Assembly (NCBI RefSeq): GCF_021696945.1
Contig: NZ_JACYHE010000017.1
Span: forward strand, 1 to 64,000
Reading direction: 5' to 3'
Origin: Streptomyces sp. JJ36
Lineage (GTDB): Bacteria > Actinomycetota > Actinomycetes > Streptomycetales > Streptomycetaceae
Length of the DNA stretch: 64,000 bases
Shown here: positions 17,106 to 26,200 of the stretch, piece by piece
Numbering within the stretch: position 1 is the first letter of the stretch
Layout: each line of letters starts with the position of its first letter
Notes under the pieces: model-generated
The model's database searches: none
The model's input: only the letters and a program-made list of their open reading frames with translations
Told to the model about the DNA's origin: nothing
Made by a program: the position numbers and the translations under genes

Positions 17106-18141
17106 GCCGGACCTGCGGCACCACGGGGACGCCGAGCTGCGCGACGACGGCGCGGGGCTCACCGACCTCGCGGTCAACGTCCGCGCCGGCACGCCGCCCC
17201 GCTGGCTGCGGGACCGGATCGCCGCTTCCCTGGACGGGCTCGCCGCCTACCCGGACGGGCGCGCCGCCCGGCGGGCGGTGGCGGCACGGCACGGGCTGCC
17301 ACCGGAGTGCGTGCTGCTGACCGCCGGCGCGGCGGAGGCGTACGTCCTGCTGGCCCGGGCGGTGGCCGCCGGGCGCCCGGCCGTGGTGCATCCCCAGTTC
17401 ACCGAGCCGGAGGCGGCCCTCCGGGACGCCGGGCACCAGGTGCACCGGGTGCTGCTGGACGCCGCGGACGGCTTCCGCCTCGGGGCCGCGCGGGTGCCGG
17501 ACGACGCCGACCTGGTGGTGGTGGGCAACCCGACCAACCCGACCTCCGTGCTCCACCCGGCCCGCGACCTCACGGCGCTGGCGCGGCCGGGCCGGGCACT
17601 CGTGGTGGACGAAGCGTTCATCGACGCGGTCCCCGGGGAACGGGAGTCGCTGGCACCACGGGTCACCGGCCTCCCGGGGCGGGTGCTGGTGCTGCGCAGC
17701 CTCACCAAGACCTGGGGGCTGGCAGGCCTCCGGATCGGCTACGTGCTCTCCGACCCGGAGACCGTCGCCGCGCTCGCCCGGGAGCAGCCGCTGTGGCCGG
17801 TGTCCAGTCCGGCCCTGGCCGCGGCGGAGGCCTGCTGCACACCGGCGGCGCTCGCCGAGGGGGAACGGGCCGCACGGGAGGCCGGCGAGGACCGGGCGTA
17901 CCTGGTGAAGCGGCTCGCGGAGTGTCCCGGGGTGCGGGTGGCGGAACCCGCGGAGGCACCGTTCGTCCTGGTCCGCCACCCGCGCGCGACCGCGCTCCGC
18001 GCGCGGCTGCGCGAGCTGGGGTTCGCCGTGCGGCGCGGCGACACCTTTCCCGGGCTGGGTCCGGAGTGGCTACGGGTGGCCGTGCGCGACCGCGCGACGA
18101 CGGACCGTTTCCTGGCGGCCCTCACCACCGCCGGAGCCTGA
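17089..18141 (+). CDS. cobC: Histidinol-phosphate-aminotransferase-like PLP protein CobC
   Basis: The 350-residue protein is a fold type I PLP enzyme of the HisC/CobC group and lies at the end of the cobalamin operon. The PLP lysine is in LRSLTKTWGLAGLRIGY near residue 205; the pyridoxal-binding Asp is in ALVVDEAFID and an Asn in VVGNPTNPTS. In this setting it probably makes aminopropanol phosphate from threonine phosphate, as Salmonella CobD does, but the exact reaction is inferred. The ATG at 17089 overlaps cbiX by 17 bases; the frame is open further upstream, but conserved sequence begins after this ATG. Confidence 0.88.
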   Translation: MRPRTEPDLRHHGDAELRDDGAGLTDLAVNVRAGTPPRWLRDRIAASLDGLAAYPDGRAARRAVAARHGLPPECVLLTAGAAEAYVLLARAVAAGRPAVVHPQFTEPEAALRDAGHQVHRVLLDAADGFRLGAARVPDDADLVVVGNPTNPTSVLHPARDLTALARPGRALVVDEAFIDAVPGERESLAPRVTGLPGRVLVLRSLTKTWGLAGLRIGYVLSDPETVAALAREQPLWPVSSPALAAAEACCTPAALAEGERAAREAGEDRAYLVKRLAECPGVRVAEPAEAPFVLVRHPRATALRARLRELGFAVRRGDTFPGLGPEWLRVAVRDRATTDRFLAALTTAGA

Positions 18142-18649
18142 TCCCCGGGCGGCCCGCCCGGCGGCCGGCCGCAACCGGCCCGGGGCCACGGCCCCTGAGG
18201 CGGCGGCCCCGGCGTGCCCGGGGCGGCCGTGCCGCACGGTTCCCGGGCCGCAGAGCCGACCCCGCCGGTCCCTCCCCGGCACCGGGGGAACGCTCCGCGC
18301 GACGCGTGGCCGGCGGCTCAGCCGGCCCGACCGCCCGCCCCCGGCCCGGGAAGCGGGCCTGCCGCTGCCGGGCGCGGGAGGTGCAGCAGCGCCGGGACGC
18401 GGCCGGCCCCCGCGGGACGCACTCCCGGCATCCGGTCCGCCGCCGGGGCCACCGGGACCGTGCGGGACCCTGGCCGGCCGTGACCCGTTCTGGAAACCCT
18501 GAGCCGGCGCCGGCTCGAACGCGCGGAGTGCCGGCTGCGGGCCGGTCAGGGCGCGCCCCGGAGCCGGCACCCGGCCCCGCCACGCGCGGCCGGGTGCCGG
18601 GCGGGCCTCCACCAGGGGCGCGCCGCGGAGCAGGCCCGCCCGGCCCGGC
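18142..18649 (+). other. 508-base convergent gap without a supported gene
   Basis: This stretch lies between the end of the cobalamin operon and the convergent LAxTG protein gene. Several frames are open on both strands, as expected at this GC content, but none shows a recognisable motif, a good ribosome site or a coding-type composition. A 6-bp GGCCGG/CCGGCC hairpin with a 6-base loop at 18163-18180 could end cobalamin transcription, but it is short. Confidence 0.5.
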
Positions 18650-19621
18650 TCACCCTTCGTCGGGGCTGCCCGCGCCGCCGTCCCGGCCACGGCGGCGGAG
18701 CGCCACCAGCAGCCCGCCGGCGGCCAGCAGCACGGCCGCACCTCCGGCGAGGTACGGCGTGGCGGAGCTTCCGCCGGTCGCGGCGAGGCCGGCCTCCGCG
18801 GCCCCGGCCTCCGCGGATCCCGTGTCCGCCGCGTCGCCGCCGGCTCCGTCGTCGGCCTCCCCGGGGCCCCCGTCCACCGCCACCTGCTCCTTCTCCCCGG
18901 GCACGGTCTGGGTGCCGGTCTCCCCGCGAGGCGTACGGCAACGCGCCTCGGCGAGGGTGACGGTGCCGGCCACCTCGGCGACGCCGAGGTCCAGCGGGTC
19001 GACCGCGACGTCGAGCCGCAGCGCGGTGGCGGCGGCCGTGTCCGAGGTGGTGTCCGTCGCGGAGAGCTCCAGGCGGACCTCGCCGGCCCCGGGCACCCGC
19101 ACCACCGTGGGCCCGCCCGCGGTGAGCGTGACCTTCTTCCCCAGCACCCGCACCGTGCCGGGGACCTTCGCCTCGGCCACCGGACGCTCCCCGGCGGCGC
19201 ACTCGGCGCGTGCGGTCACCTTCCCGGCCTCGATGACGGAGAGCAGCGGCAGGCCGGGCACGTGCACCTTCGCCCGGACCAGCTCCACCCGGGCCCAGGA
19301 CTTCCCCTTCTCCTTCCCGGCACGTGCGCGCGCCACGTCGGCGCGCAGCACCTGCACCGGGTCGCCGTTCTCGACGCCGTCGAGCCGGGCGGTGAGCGCG
19401 GCCCGGTCCGCGGTGTCGCCCGCGTCCTCGGCGCGCACCGTGTTCAGGGTGGCGCTCAGCGGCACGTCGACGGTCTTGTGCAGCAAGCCGACGTCGAGCT
19501 GTGTCCGGAGGACGGCGGCGCTCGCCTCGCCCTTGTCGCCGTGCCCGTCGGCGTGCGCGGGTGCGGCGGCGGCCCCCACCAGCGCGGCGGCGGCGAGCAT
19601 GCTGCATACGGACTTGTTCAC
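18650..19621 (-). CDS. SCO1860-like secreted protein with LAxTG sortase signal
   Basis: The 323-residue protein has a signal peptide (hydrophobic run LAAAALVGAAAA, likely cut after AHA near residue 24), a region of beta-rich sequence, an acidic Gly/Ala-rich segment near 245-275 and a cell-wall sorting signal: LAATG at about 279, a hydrophobic span, then RRRGR. LAxTG is the signal used by class E sortases in Streptomyces. It matches a conserved Streptomyces family whose function is unknown to me. The GTG at 19621 is preferred as it starts directly at the signal peptide; an ATG at 19639 adds six residues. It is transcribed toward the cobalamin operon. Confidence 0.8.
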   Translation of the reverse strand: MNKSVCSMLAAAALVGAAAAPAHADGHGDKGEASAAVLRTQLDVGLLHKTVDVPLSATLNTVRAEDAGDTADRAALTARLDGVENGDPVQVLRADVARARAGKEKGKSWARVELVRAKVHVPGLPLLSVIEAGKVTARAECAAGERPVAEAKVPGTVRVLGKKVTLTAGGPTVVRVPGAGEVRLELSATDTTSDTAAATALRLDVAVDPLDLGVAEVAGTVTLAEARCRTPRGETGTQTVPGEKEQVAVDGGPGEADDGAGGDAADTGSAEAGAAEAGLAATGGSSATPYLAGGAAVLLAAGGLLVALRRRGRDGGAGSPDEG

Positions 19622-19649
19622 AGTGAGAAACCCCCACACAGGTCATGGC

Positions 19650-19712
19650 GTCAACGACGCGGCCATGGGGGACATCGCTCGCGCCGGTGACAGGAACCAC
19701 GCCATCGTTGAC
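19650..19712 (-). promoter_or_regulatory. Inverted repeat GTCAACGA/TCGTTGAC upstream of the LAxTG protein gene
   Basis: Perfect 8-base arms lie at 19650-19657 and 19705-19712, about 29 bases upstream of the start codon. They could form the base of a 5'-leader hairpin or mark two sites for one regulator. I cannot assign it to a known riboswitch class. The nearby leader reads GTGGGGG just before the start. Confidence 0.3.
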
Positions 19713-19907
19713 CCACCCCGGGAACACTGTCAGGCACGCGGGGCACCTTCACCCTTACGGGGAGTCACCGCACGGGTGAACGATTCACCCACCCCCTGGT
19801 CCCCCCGCGTCACATCCCCGGGCCGCCAGGACCGGGCCCCGGGCCCGGGCAGCCGGGCAACCGGACGACCTGCCACCCGGCGGCAGCAGACGGCAGGCAG
19901 CGGGCAG

Positions 19908-21008
19908 CTACGCCTGCACGCGCCCGCGCAGCACCACCCGGCTCGGGGCGGACAGCACCCGTACGTCCGTGCGCGGGTCGGCCTCGTAGACGACCAGGTC
20001 CGCCGGGGCGCCCTCCTCCAGCCCCGGCCGGCCCAGCCAGCGACGGGCTCCCCAGGTGGTGGCGGAGAGCGCTTCCAGGGGCGGCAGTCCCGCCCGTACC
20101 AGCTCGGCGACCTCCTGCCCGACCAGGCCGTGCGCGAGGGAGCCGCCGGCGTCGGTGCCGACGTAGACCGGGATGCCGGCGTCCCGGGCCGCGCGCACGG
20201 TCTCGTAGCGGCGTTCGTGGAGGCGGCGCATGTGGCCTGCCCAGCGGGGGTACTTCCGCTCCCCACCGTCGGCGAGCGCGGGGAAGGTGGCGATGTTGAC
20301 CAGGGTGGGCACGATGGCGACCCCGCGTTCGGCGAAAAGCGGGATGGTCTCCTCGGTCAGCCCGGTGGCGTGCTCGATGCAGTCGATGCCCGCCTCGACG
20401 AGATCCCGGAGGGAGTCCTCGGCGAAGCAGTGGGCGGTCATCCGGGCGCCCTCCTCATGGGCGGCGGTGATGGCCTCCTCCAGCGCCCAGCGCGGCCAGC
20501 AGGCGGACAGGTCGCCCTCCTCGCGGTCGATCCAGTCCCCGACGATCTTGACCCAGCCGTCGCCGCGCCGGGCCTCCCGCCGCACGTAGGCGGCGAGATC
20601 GCCGGGCTCGATCTCGTGCGCGTAGTTGCGGATGTACCGCCGGGTGCGGGCGAGGTGCCGGCCGGCCCGGACGATCTTCGGCAGGTCCTCGCGCTCGTCG
20701 ATCCAGCGGGTGTCCGAGGGCGAGCCGGCGTCCCGGAGCAGCAGCGCCCCGGCGTCGCGGTCGGTGAGCGCCTGCTTCTCGGAGGTGGAGTCGTCCACCG
20801 GGCCGTGCGCGTCGAGCCCCACATGGCAGTGCGCGTCGACGAGGCCGGGGAGCACCCAGCCGGTCAGCTCCGTGGTGCCCCGGCGCAGGGTGGCGGCGGG
20901 CGGGCGGGAGTAGGTGAGGCGGCCGTCCACCGCCCACAGCTCGTCCCGTACGTCCTCGGGCCCGGTCAGCACCCGGCCCTTGATGTGGAGCACTCCGCTG
21001 TCAGTCAT
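19908..21008 (-). CDS. Amidohydrolase family protein
   Basis: The 366-residue protein is a metal-dependent amidohydrolase of the imidazolonepropionase/prolidase-like branch. Visible metal-site elements are LVDAHCHVGLDAHG near residue 60, the probable carboxylated-lysine position in WVKIVGDW near 152, ARMTAHCF near 190, DCIEHATGLT near 210 and VYVGTDAGGSLAHG near 275. The substrate is unknown. The ATG at 21008 starts the conserved region; the - strand has TACAGT ending 6 bases before it, so the transcript may be leaderless. It is divergent from ectA. No partner gene suggests a pathway. Confidence 0.85.
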   Translation of the reverse strand: MTDSGVLHIKGRVLTGPEDVRDELWAVDGRLTYSRPPAATLRRGTTELTGWVLPGLVDAHCHVGLDAHGPVDDSTSEKQALTDRDAGALLLRDAGSPSDTRWIDEREDLPKIVRAGRHLARTRRYIRNYAHEIEPGDLAAYVRREARRGDGWVKIVGDWIDREEGDLSACWPRWALEEAITAAHEEGARMTAHCFAEDSLRDLVEAGIDCIEHATGLTEETIPLFAERGVAIVPTLVNIATFPALADGGERKYPRWAGHMRRLHERRYETVRAARDAGIPVYVGTDAGGSLAHGLVGQEVAELVRAGLPPLEALSATTWGARRWLGRPGLEEGAPADLVVYEADPRTDVRVLSAPSRVVLRGRVQA

Positions 21009-21474
21009 GGCCGCACTGTACGAGCCGCCTGGTAGGCTCCGGCAACCGCCGCCGGTCCCGCGCTCACGGGCCCGTGCGTCACCCGCGGTCCCGCCGGTCC
21101 CACCGGTGTCACCCGTCTTCCTCGGTATTACCCGCCTCAGCCATCGGCATGAGGCACGATATTCACCTGCGGCCACATTCCCGCTATCGTTATCGAGCGT
21201 AGCCACCCGTATTCTTCTTCCCGCTTTTCCGCAGCTCAAACACTAAGATTCCGCTAAGACCGTGACCCTATTTCCGGGCGGCCCCGGCAGTCGTTACGGC
21301 ACTGTGACAGACTCCACAGCCCGCCGGTTCTGCCCCGGAAAATCGGGACATGACCTCGGAAAACCCAGCCCCTCGGAGCTTCCTGCGCGCCTGCGCGCGA
21401 TAACATACATCGCGCGGTTTCGTAACCCCTTCCGACGATGCGATTTCCGTTTCTCCTGGGTAAATTTAGTCCTC
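21009..21474 (+). promoter_or_regulatory. 466-base divergent promoter region of the amidohydrolase and ectABCD genes
   Basis: This gap is visibly richer in A and T than the rest of the window, mainly from 21120 onward, as expected for a regulated promoter region. A GTTAC-N6-GTGAC motif at 21293-21308 partly matches the GlnR a-site/b-site pattern (GTnAC-N6-GAAAC); GlnR is known to repress ectABCD in S. coelicolor. GGTTTCGTAACC at 21416-21427 is an imperfect palindrome. TAAATT at 21461-21466 could be the -10 box for a leaderless ectA transcript. None of these sites is proven. No gene is supported within the gap. Confidence 0.45.
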
Positions 21475-22053
21475 ATGACCGCCGCACAAGCAGACCATGC
21501 ACGTGCCCCTAGCGATTTCTTGGAAATGCCGGAGGGACTGAAGCTCGACGCTCCTCGACTGGAGGACGGAGCCGCGATCTGGCGCATCGCCCGCGACTCG
21601 AAGACGCTCGATCTCAACTCCTCCTACAGCTACCTGCTGTGGTGCCGCGACTTCGCCGACACCTCGGTGGTGGCCCGCGACGCGGCCGGCGAGCCGGTCG
21701 GCTTCGTCACCGGCTACCTGCGCCCGCAGAGCCCGCTCACCCTCGTCGTCTGGCAGGTGGCCGTCGACGAGGCCCAGCGCGGCCGGGGGCTCGCCGCGGC
21801 GATGCTCGACGGCCTGACACTCCGTGTCGCCGAGGACCTGGGGATCGACGGGATCGAGACCACGATCACGCCGGACAACACCCCCTCGAACCGGCTCTTC
21901 ACCTCCTACGCCGAACGGCACGGCGCCGCACTGGAGCGCGAGGTGCTCTTCGACGCCGGGGTCTTCCCGGAGGAGGGCCACGAGCCGGAGGTGCTCTACC
22001 GGATAGGCCCGGTGGCCGCCCTGACGGAGCGGCGCGCCGCGAACCGCCCCTGA
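21475..22053 (+). CDS. ectA: L-2,4-diaminobutyrate N-acetyltransferase EctA
   Basis: EctA acetylates L-2,4-diaminobutyrate with acetyl-CoA, the second step of ectoine synthesis. The 192-residue protein is a GNAT enzyme: LNSSYSYLLWCRDFADTS near residue 45, GFVTGYLRPQ, then the acetyl-CoA loop VAVDEAQRGRGLAAAML near 100-116 and TTITPDNTPSNRLF. The ATG at 21475 gives the usual length; upstream codons in frame are not conserved and no Shine-Dalgarno sequence precedes the ATG, in keeping with a leaderless start. It heads ectABCD, which makes osmoprotectants under salt or heat stress. Confidence 0.95.
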   Translation: MTAAQADHARAPSDFLEMPEGLKLDAPRLEDGAAIWRIARDSKTLDLNSSYSYLLWCRDFADTSVVARDAAGEPVGFVTGYLRPQSPLTLVVWQVAVDEAQRGRGLAAAMLDGLTLRVAEDLGIDGIETTITPDNTPSNRLFTSYAERHGAALEREVLFDAGVFPEEGHEPEVLYRIGPVAALTERRAANRP

Positions 22054-22165
22054 AACTTCCGCGGGCCCGGCACCGCCGCCGCGTGCCACCCGCCGCGGGC
22101 CGGAACCGGCCTGCACAAACCCATACGGACTTCTCCCCCACGTGACTCACTCCCAGGAGCATGCT

Positions 22166-23434
22166 GTGACCATCACCCAGCCCGACCTGAGCGTCTTCGA
22201 GACAGTCGAGTCGGAGGTGCGCAGCTACTGCCGTGGCTGGCCCACCATCTTCGACCGTGCGCAGGGCTCGCACATGTACGACGAGGACGGCCACACCTAC
22301 CTCGACTTCTTCGCCGGTGCGGGCACGCTCAACTACGGGCACAACAACCCGGTGCTCAAACGCGCCCTGATCGACTACATCGAGCGGGACGGCGTCACGC
22401 ACGGTCTCGACATGTCGACGACCGCGAAGCGTGCCTTCCTGGAGACCTTCCAGGAGACGATCCTCAAGCCGCGCGGCATGAACCACAAGGTCATGTTCCC
22501 GGGCCCGACCGGCACCAACGCCGTCGAGGCCGCGCTGAAGCTGGCCCGCAAGGTCAAGGGCCGGGAGGCGATCGTCTCCTTCACCAACGCCTTCCACGGC
22601 ATGTCGCTCGGCTCGCTGGCCGTCACCGGCAACGCCTTCAAGCGGGCCGGCGCCGGCATCCCGCTGGTGCACGGCACGCCGATGCCGTTCGACTCCTACC
22701 TGGACGGCGCGGTCCCCGACTTCATCTGGTTCGAGCGGCTGCTGGAGGACTCCGGCTCCGGTCTCAACAAGCCCGCCGCGGTGATCGTGGAGACGGTCCA
22801 GGGCGAGGGCGGCATCAACGTGGCCACGGCCGAGTGGCTGCGCGCGCTCTCCGAGCTCTGCGAGCGGCACGACATGCTGCTGATCGTCGACGACATCCAG
22901 ATGGGCTGCGGCCGGACCGGCGGCTTCTTCTCCTTCGAGGAGGCCGGCATCAAGCCCGACATCATCACGCTGTCGAAGTCCATCGGCGGCTACGGGCTGC
23001 CGCTCGCGCTCACCCTGTTCAAGCCGGAGCTGGACGTCTGGGAGCCGGGCGAGCACAACGGCACGTTCCGCGGCAACAACCCGGCCTTCGTCACGGCGAC
23101 GGCCGCGCTGGAGACGTACTGGAACGACGCCCAGATGGAGAAGCAGACTCTCGACCGCGGCGAGCAGGTCGAGCTGGCACTCCGTGCCATCGCCGAGGAG
23201 CACCGGGACGAGGTGGCCGACGTGCGCGGCCGCGGCCTGGTGTGGGGCATGGAGTTCCAGGACAAGGACCGCGCAGGGGCTGTCGCCAAGCGCGCGTTCG
23301 AGCTGGGCCTCCTCATCGAGACCTCCGGTCCCGAGAGCGAGGTCGTCAAGCTGCTGCCCTCCCTGACCATCACGGCGGAGGAACTCGACGAGGGGCTGCG
23401 CATCCTCGCCCGCGCGGTGCGCGAGACTGCCTAG
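22166..23434 (+). CDS. ectB: Diaminobutyrate-2-oxoglutarate transaminase EctB
   Basis: EctB makes L-2,4-diaminobutyrate from aspartate semialdehyde and glutamate with PLP. The 422-residue class III aminotransferase shows DFFAGAGTLNYGHNNP near residue 43, MFPGPTGTNAVEAALKLARK, LLIVDDIQMGCGRTG with the cofactor Asp, and the PLP lysine in ITLSKSIGGYG near 270. The GTG at 22166 is preceded by AGGAG at 22155-22159, which decides it over the GTG at 22142. The order ectA-B-C-D with short gaps indicates one operon. Confidence 0.96.
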   Translation: MTITQPDLSVFETVESEVRSYCRGWPTIFDRAQGSHMYDEDGHTYLDFFAGAGTLNYGHNNPVLKRALIDYIERDGVTHGLDMSTTAKRAFLETFQETILKPRGMNHKVMFPGPTGTNAVEAALKLARKVKGREAIVSFTNAFHGMSLGSLAVTGNAFKRAGAGIPLVHGTPMPFDSYLDGAVPDFIWFERLLEDSGSGLNKPAAVIVETVQGEGGINVATAEWLRALSELCERHDMLLIVDDIQMGCGRTGGFFSFEEAGIKPDIITLSKSIGGYGLPLALTLFKPELDVWEPGEHNGTFRGNNPAFVTATAALETYWNDAQMEKQTLDRGEQVELALRAIAEEHRDEVADVRGRGLVWGMEFQDKDRAGAVAKRAFELGLLIETSGPESEVVKLLPSLTITAEELDEGLRILARAVRETA

Positions 23435-23521
23435 GCGTCCCCTCGTACGGCCCGCCCCGTCCGTACGGGGCGGGCCGCCCCCTTGAGAGACAACCCAGAG
23501 CGACAGAGAGGCTCCACATCC

Positions 23522-23926
23522 GTGATCGTACGTTCGTTGCAGGAAATCGAGGGCACTGATCGTGACGTCAGGTCCGCCTCGGGGACCTGGCGCAGCAAGC
23601 GCATCGTGCTGGCGAAGGAGCGCGTCGGCTTCTCGCTGCACGAGACCACGCTCTACGCGGGGACGGAGACCTCGATGTGGTACGCCAACCACATCGAAGC
23701 CGTGCTCTGCGTGGAGGGCGAGGCCGAACTCACCAACGACGAGACCGGTGAGAAGCACTGGATCTCTCCCGGAACCATGTACCTGCTCGACGGGCACGAG
23801 AAGCACACGGTGCGGGCCAAGACGGACTTCCGCGTCGTGTGCGTCTTCAACCCGCCGGTCACGGGCCGGGAGGACCACGACGAGAACGGTGTCTACCCGC
23901 TTCTCACCGAGCCCGACGAAGGCTGA
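23522..23926 (+). CDS. ectC: L-ectoine synthase EctC
   Basis: EctC cyclises N-gamma-acetyl-diaminobutyrate to ectoine. The 134-residue cupin protein contains [34 protein letters not shown], in which Glu and His residues of the metal site lie near residues 58-62, and [16 protein letters not shown] near 90-105 with further ligands. Length is normal for the family. A GTG start is used with AGAGAGG about 10 bases upstream. It is 87 bases after ectB. Confidence 0.95.
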   Translation: MIVRSLQEIEGTDRDVRSASGTWRSKRIVLAKERVGFSLHETTLYAGTETSMWYANHIEAVLCVEGEAELTNDETGEKHWISPGTMYLLDGHEKHTVRAKTDFRVVCVFNPPVTGREDHDENGVYPLLTEPDEG

Positions 23927-24019
23927 GCTCCCGCGGCGGTGGCCGCATCCCCCGTCCGCCGCCGCTCCGGCCGATCGCCCGCAGTACAGGGCCGTACGAG
24001 AGGAGAGGAAGGCAACACC

Positions 24020-24919
24020 ATGACCACCGCACCCGAGCGCACCGCCGACCTGTACCCGACCCGGGGGGCCACCGAGGTGGCGACCCCGCGGATGGACCCC
24101 GTCGTGTGGTCCCAGCCGGGTACGCCGGGGCCGATCGAGGCCACGGACCTGGCGGCGTACGAGCGGGACGGGTTCCTGGCGATGGACCAGCTCATCACGG
24201 ACGATGAGGTGGCCCTCTACAACCGGGAACTGGAACGGCTCACCTCCGATCCGGTGATGCGGGCCGACGAGCGCTCGATCGTCGAGCCGAAGTCGCAGGA
24301 GATCCGGACCGTGTTCGAGGTGCACAAGATCAGCGAGGTCTTCGCCAACCTGGTGCGGGACCCGCGTGTGGTGGGCCGTGCACGGCAGATCCTGGGCTCG
24401 GACGTCTACGTCCACCAGTCCCGGATCAACGTCAAGCCGGGGTTCGGGGCTACCGGTTTCTACTGGCACTCGGACTTCGAGACCTGGCACGCCGAGGACG
24501 GCCTGCCCAAGATGCGGACCGTCTCGGTCTCCATCGCCCTGACCGAGAACTACACCACCAACGGCGGCCTGATGATCATGCCGGGGTCGCACAGGACCTT
24601 CCTCGGCTGCGCGGGTGAGACGCCGAAGGACAACTACAAGAAGTCGCTGCAGATGCAGGACGCGGGCACGCCTTCGGACGAGGCCCTGGCCAAGTTCGCC
24701 GACGAGCACGGCATCAAGCTCTTCACCGGCAAGCCGGGCTCGGCGACCTGGTTCGACTGCAACTGCATGCACGGAAGCGGTGACAACATCACTCCGTACC
24801 CGCGGAGCAATGTCTTCATCGTCTTCAACAGCGTGGAGAACCCGGCGGTGGAGCCCTTCGCCGCACCGGTCCGGCGCCCCGGTTTCCTCGGGGCCCGGGA
24901 CTTCACCCCGGTGAAGTGA
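24020..24919 (+). CDS. ectD: Ectoine 5-hydroxylase EctD
   Basis: EctD is an Fe(II)/2-oxoglutarate dioxygenase that turns ectoine into 5-hydroxyectoine. The 299-residue protein has the iron facial triad His150 and Asp152 in FYWHSDFETWH and His251 in NCMHGSGDN, with Arg262 as the probable 2-oxoglutarate anchor. The EctD signature continues between these sites through KMRTVSVSIALTENYTTNGG. The ATG at 24020 follows a long purine tract, GAGAGGAGAGGAAGG. It is the last gene of ectABCD and is followed by a strong hairpin terminator. Confidence 0.96.
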   Translation: MTTAPERTADLYPTRGATEVATPRMDPVVWSQPGTPGPIEATDLAAYERDGFLAMDQLITDDEVALYNRELERLTSDPVMRADERSIVEPKSQEIRTVFEVHKISEVFANLVRDPRVVGRARQILGSDVYVHQSRINVKPGFGATGFYWHSDFETWHAEDGLPKMRTVSVSIALTENYTTNGGLMIMPGSHRTFLGCAGETPKDNYKKSLQMQDAGTPSDEALAKFADEHGIKLFTGKPGSATWFDCNCMHGSGDNITPYPRSNVFIVFNSVENPAVEPFAAPVRRPGFLGARDFTPVK

Positions 24920-24960
24920 CGGGCGTCGCCGCAACGCCGGCACGCTGACCGCGCAGTGAA

Positions 24961-25004
24961 CCCCTGAGGGGTGGGGCCGCGGGGGCTGTCCCACCCCTCA
25001 GGGG
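24961..25004 (+). terminator. Hairpin terminator after ectD, probably bidirectional
   Basis: A perfect 15-bp stem is formed by CCCCTGAGGGGTGGG at 24961-24975 and its complement at 24990-25004, with a 14-base loop. It lies 41 bases after the ectD stop and 47 bases before the end of the convergent gene. There is no T tract, as is common in actinomycetes. Confidence 0.85.
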
Positions 25005-25051
25005 GCCTGGCGTCCCGCGGGGCGGCGCCGGCGCGCGGCCCCGGGACCCGT

Positions 25052-26200
25052 TCACCCCGCCGGATCCGTCAGCGGGCGGCCCCCGCCCCGCGCCGTCAGC
25101 TCCGCGAGCACCTCCAGCACCCGGTCGACGTCGGCGGCGGTGTTGTAGAGGTGGAACGAGGCACGGAGACTTCCCGCCCGTACGGCCGCGTCGATCCCGG
25201 CCTCGCGCAGCGCGTCCGCGGCCTCGGCCAGACCGGGCACCGACACGATCGGCGCACGCGCCGGCACCGGGCGCAGTCCCAGCTCCTCGGCCCCCCGACG
25301 GAAGGCGGCGGCCAGCGCGAGATCGTGCGCCGCGACGCGTTCCGTGCCGATCTCCTCCAGCAGCGCCAGCGAGTGCCGCGCCGCCAGGTGCGCCAGGAAC
25401 GCCGGCCGCTCGTCGAACCGGCGGGCCGACCGCGCGAACTGCTCCACCGGCCCGTAGGTGCTGTTCCAGGGCTCCTCGCCCGCCACCCAGCTCGCGTTCC
25501 GCGGCACCACCCCGCTTCCGGCGTCCCCGGAGACCACCATCAGCGACACCCCGTGCGGGCAGAGCAGCCACTTGTAGGCGCTGCACAGCAGGAAGTCGTA
25601 GTGCGCCGGGTCGACGGTCAGCCAGCCCAGCGCCTGGGTGCCGTCCACCACGATGCGGGCCGGACGCCGGCCCCCCTCCGCCTGGGCGTCGACGGCGGCG
25701 CGCAGGGCCGCGAGATCGGCGACCCGCCCGTCGGCGGACTGGGCCGCGCTGACCGCGACCACCGCCGTCTGCGGCCCCACCTGCCCGGCCAGCCGCTCCA
25801 GCGGCGCGCTGCGCAGCTTCAGCCCGGGGCGCACCGCGAACGGGGTGATCAGCGCACTGAAGTCGCCCTCGGCGACCAGCACCTCGGCGCCGTCCGGCAG
25901 GGAGCCCGCGAGCAGCCCCGCGTACACCGCCACGCCGTTCCCCACCGCCACCCGCTCCGCCGGGACGCCCACCAGGCGGGCGAAGGCCTCACGGACCTCG
26001 GCGACGGCGGCGAGGCCGTGCTCGGGCGCGGCGCGCCCACGGGCGGCGTCCCGGGCGGTCTCCGCGAGGGCCTCCGCCGCGGCGAGCGGCAGCACGCCGG
26101 TGGACGCGGTGTTGAGGTACGTCGTGGCCAGGGGCGCGAACCGGCCCTCCGCGAGCGGTGCGGACGGGGGCGGCGCGGGGGTCTCACCGTGTGTCGTCAT
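25052..26200 (-). CDS. Class V aminotransferase-fold PLP enzyme
   Basis: The 382-residue protein belongs to the cysteine desulfurase/kynureninase-like class V group. Visible sites are YLNTASTGVLP near residue 30, the cofactor Asp and Gln in IVVDGTQALGW near 195, and the PLP lysine in LLCSAYKWLLCPHGVS near 215. It lacks an obvious desulfurase active-site Cys loop, so it may be a lyase or aminotransferase with an unknown substrate. The ATG at 26200 begins the likely protein. It is convergent with ectD and shares the terminator between them; no neighbour points to a pathway. Confidence 0.82.
   Translation of the reverse strand: MTTHGETPAPPPSAPLAEGRFAPLATTYLNTASTGVLPLAAAEALAETARDAARGRAAPEHGLAAVAEVREAFARLVGVPAERVAVGNGVAVYAGLLAGSLPDGAEVLVAEGDFSALITPFAVRPGLKLRSAPLERLAGQVGPQTAVVAVSAAQSADGRVADLAALRAAVDAQAEGGRRPARIVVDGTQALGWLTVDPAHYDFLLCSAYKWLLCPHGVSLMVVSGDAGSGVVPRNASWVAGEEPWNSTYGPVEQFARSARRFDERPAFLAHLAARHSLALLEEIGTERVAAHDLALAAAFRRGAEELGLRPVPARAPIVSVPGLAEAADALREAGIDAAVRAGSLRASFHLYNTAADVDRVLEVLAELTARGGGRPLTDPAG

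Noticed and set aside
18142..18649. A hidden gene in the convergent gap after cobC.
   Set aside because: Open frames of 89-223 codons exist on both strands, but none has a motif, ribosome site or sensible composition.
19908..21035. Long + strand frame from about 17307 to 21035 through cobC, the gap and the amidohydrolase.
   Set aside because: It crosses several real genes in wrong frames and on the opposite strand, with no homology.
25052..26200. Cysteine desulfurase (a second SufS/NifS) for the class V aminotransferase-fold gene.
   Set aside because: The fold fits, but I do not see the desulfurase active-site Cys loop, and no sulfur or Fe-S gene is adjacent. It is left as a general class V enzyme.
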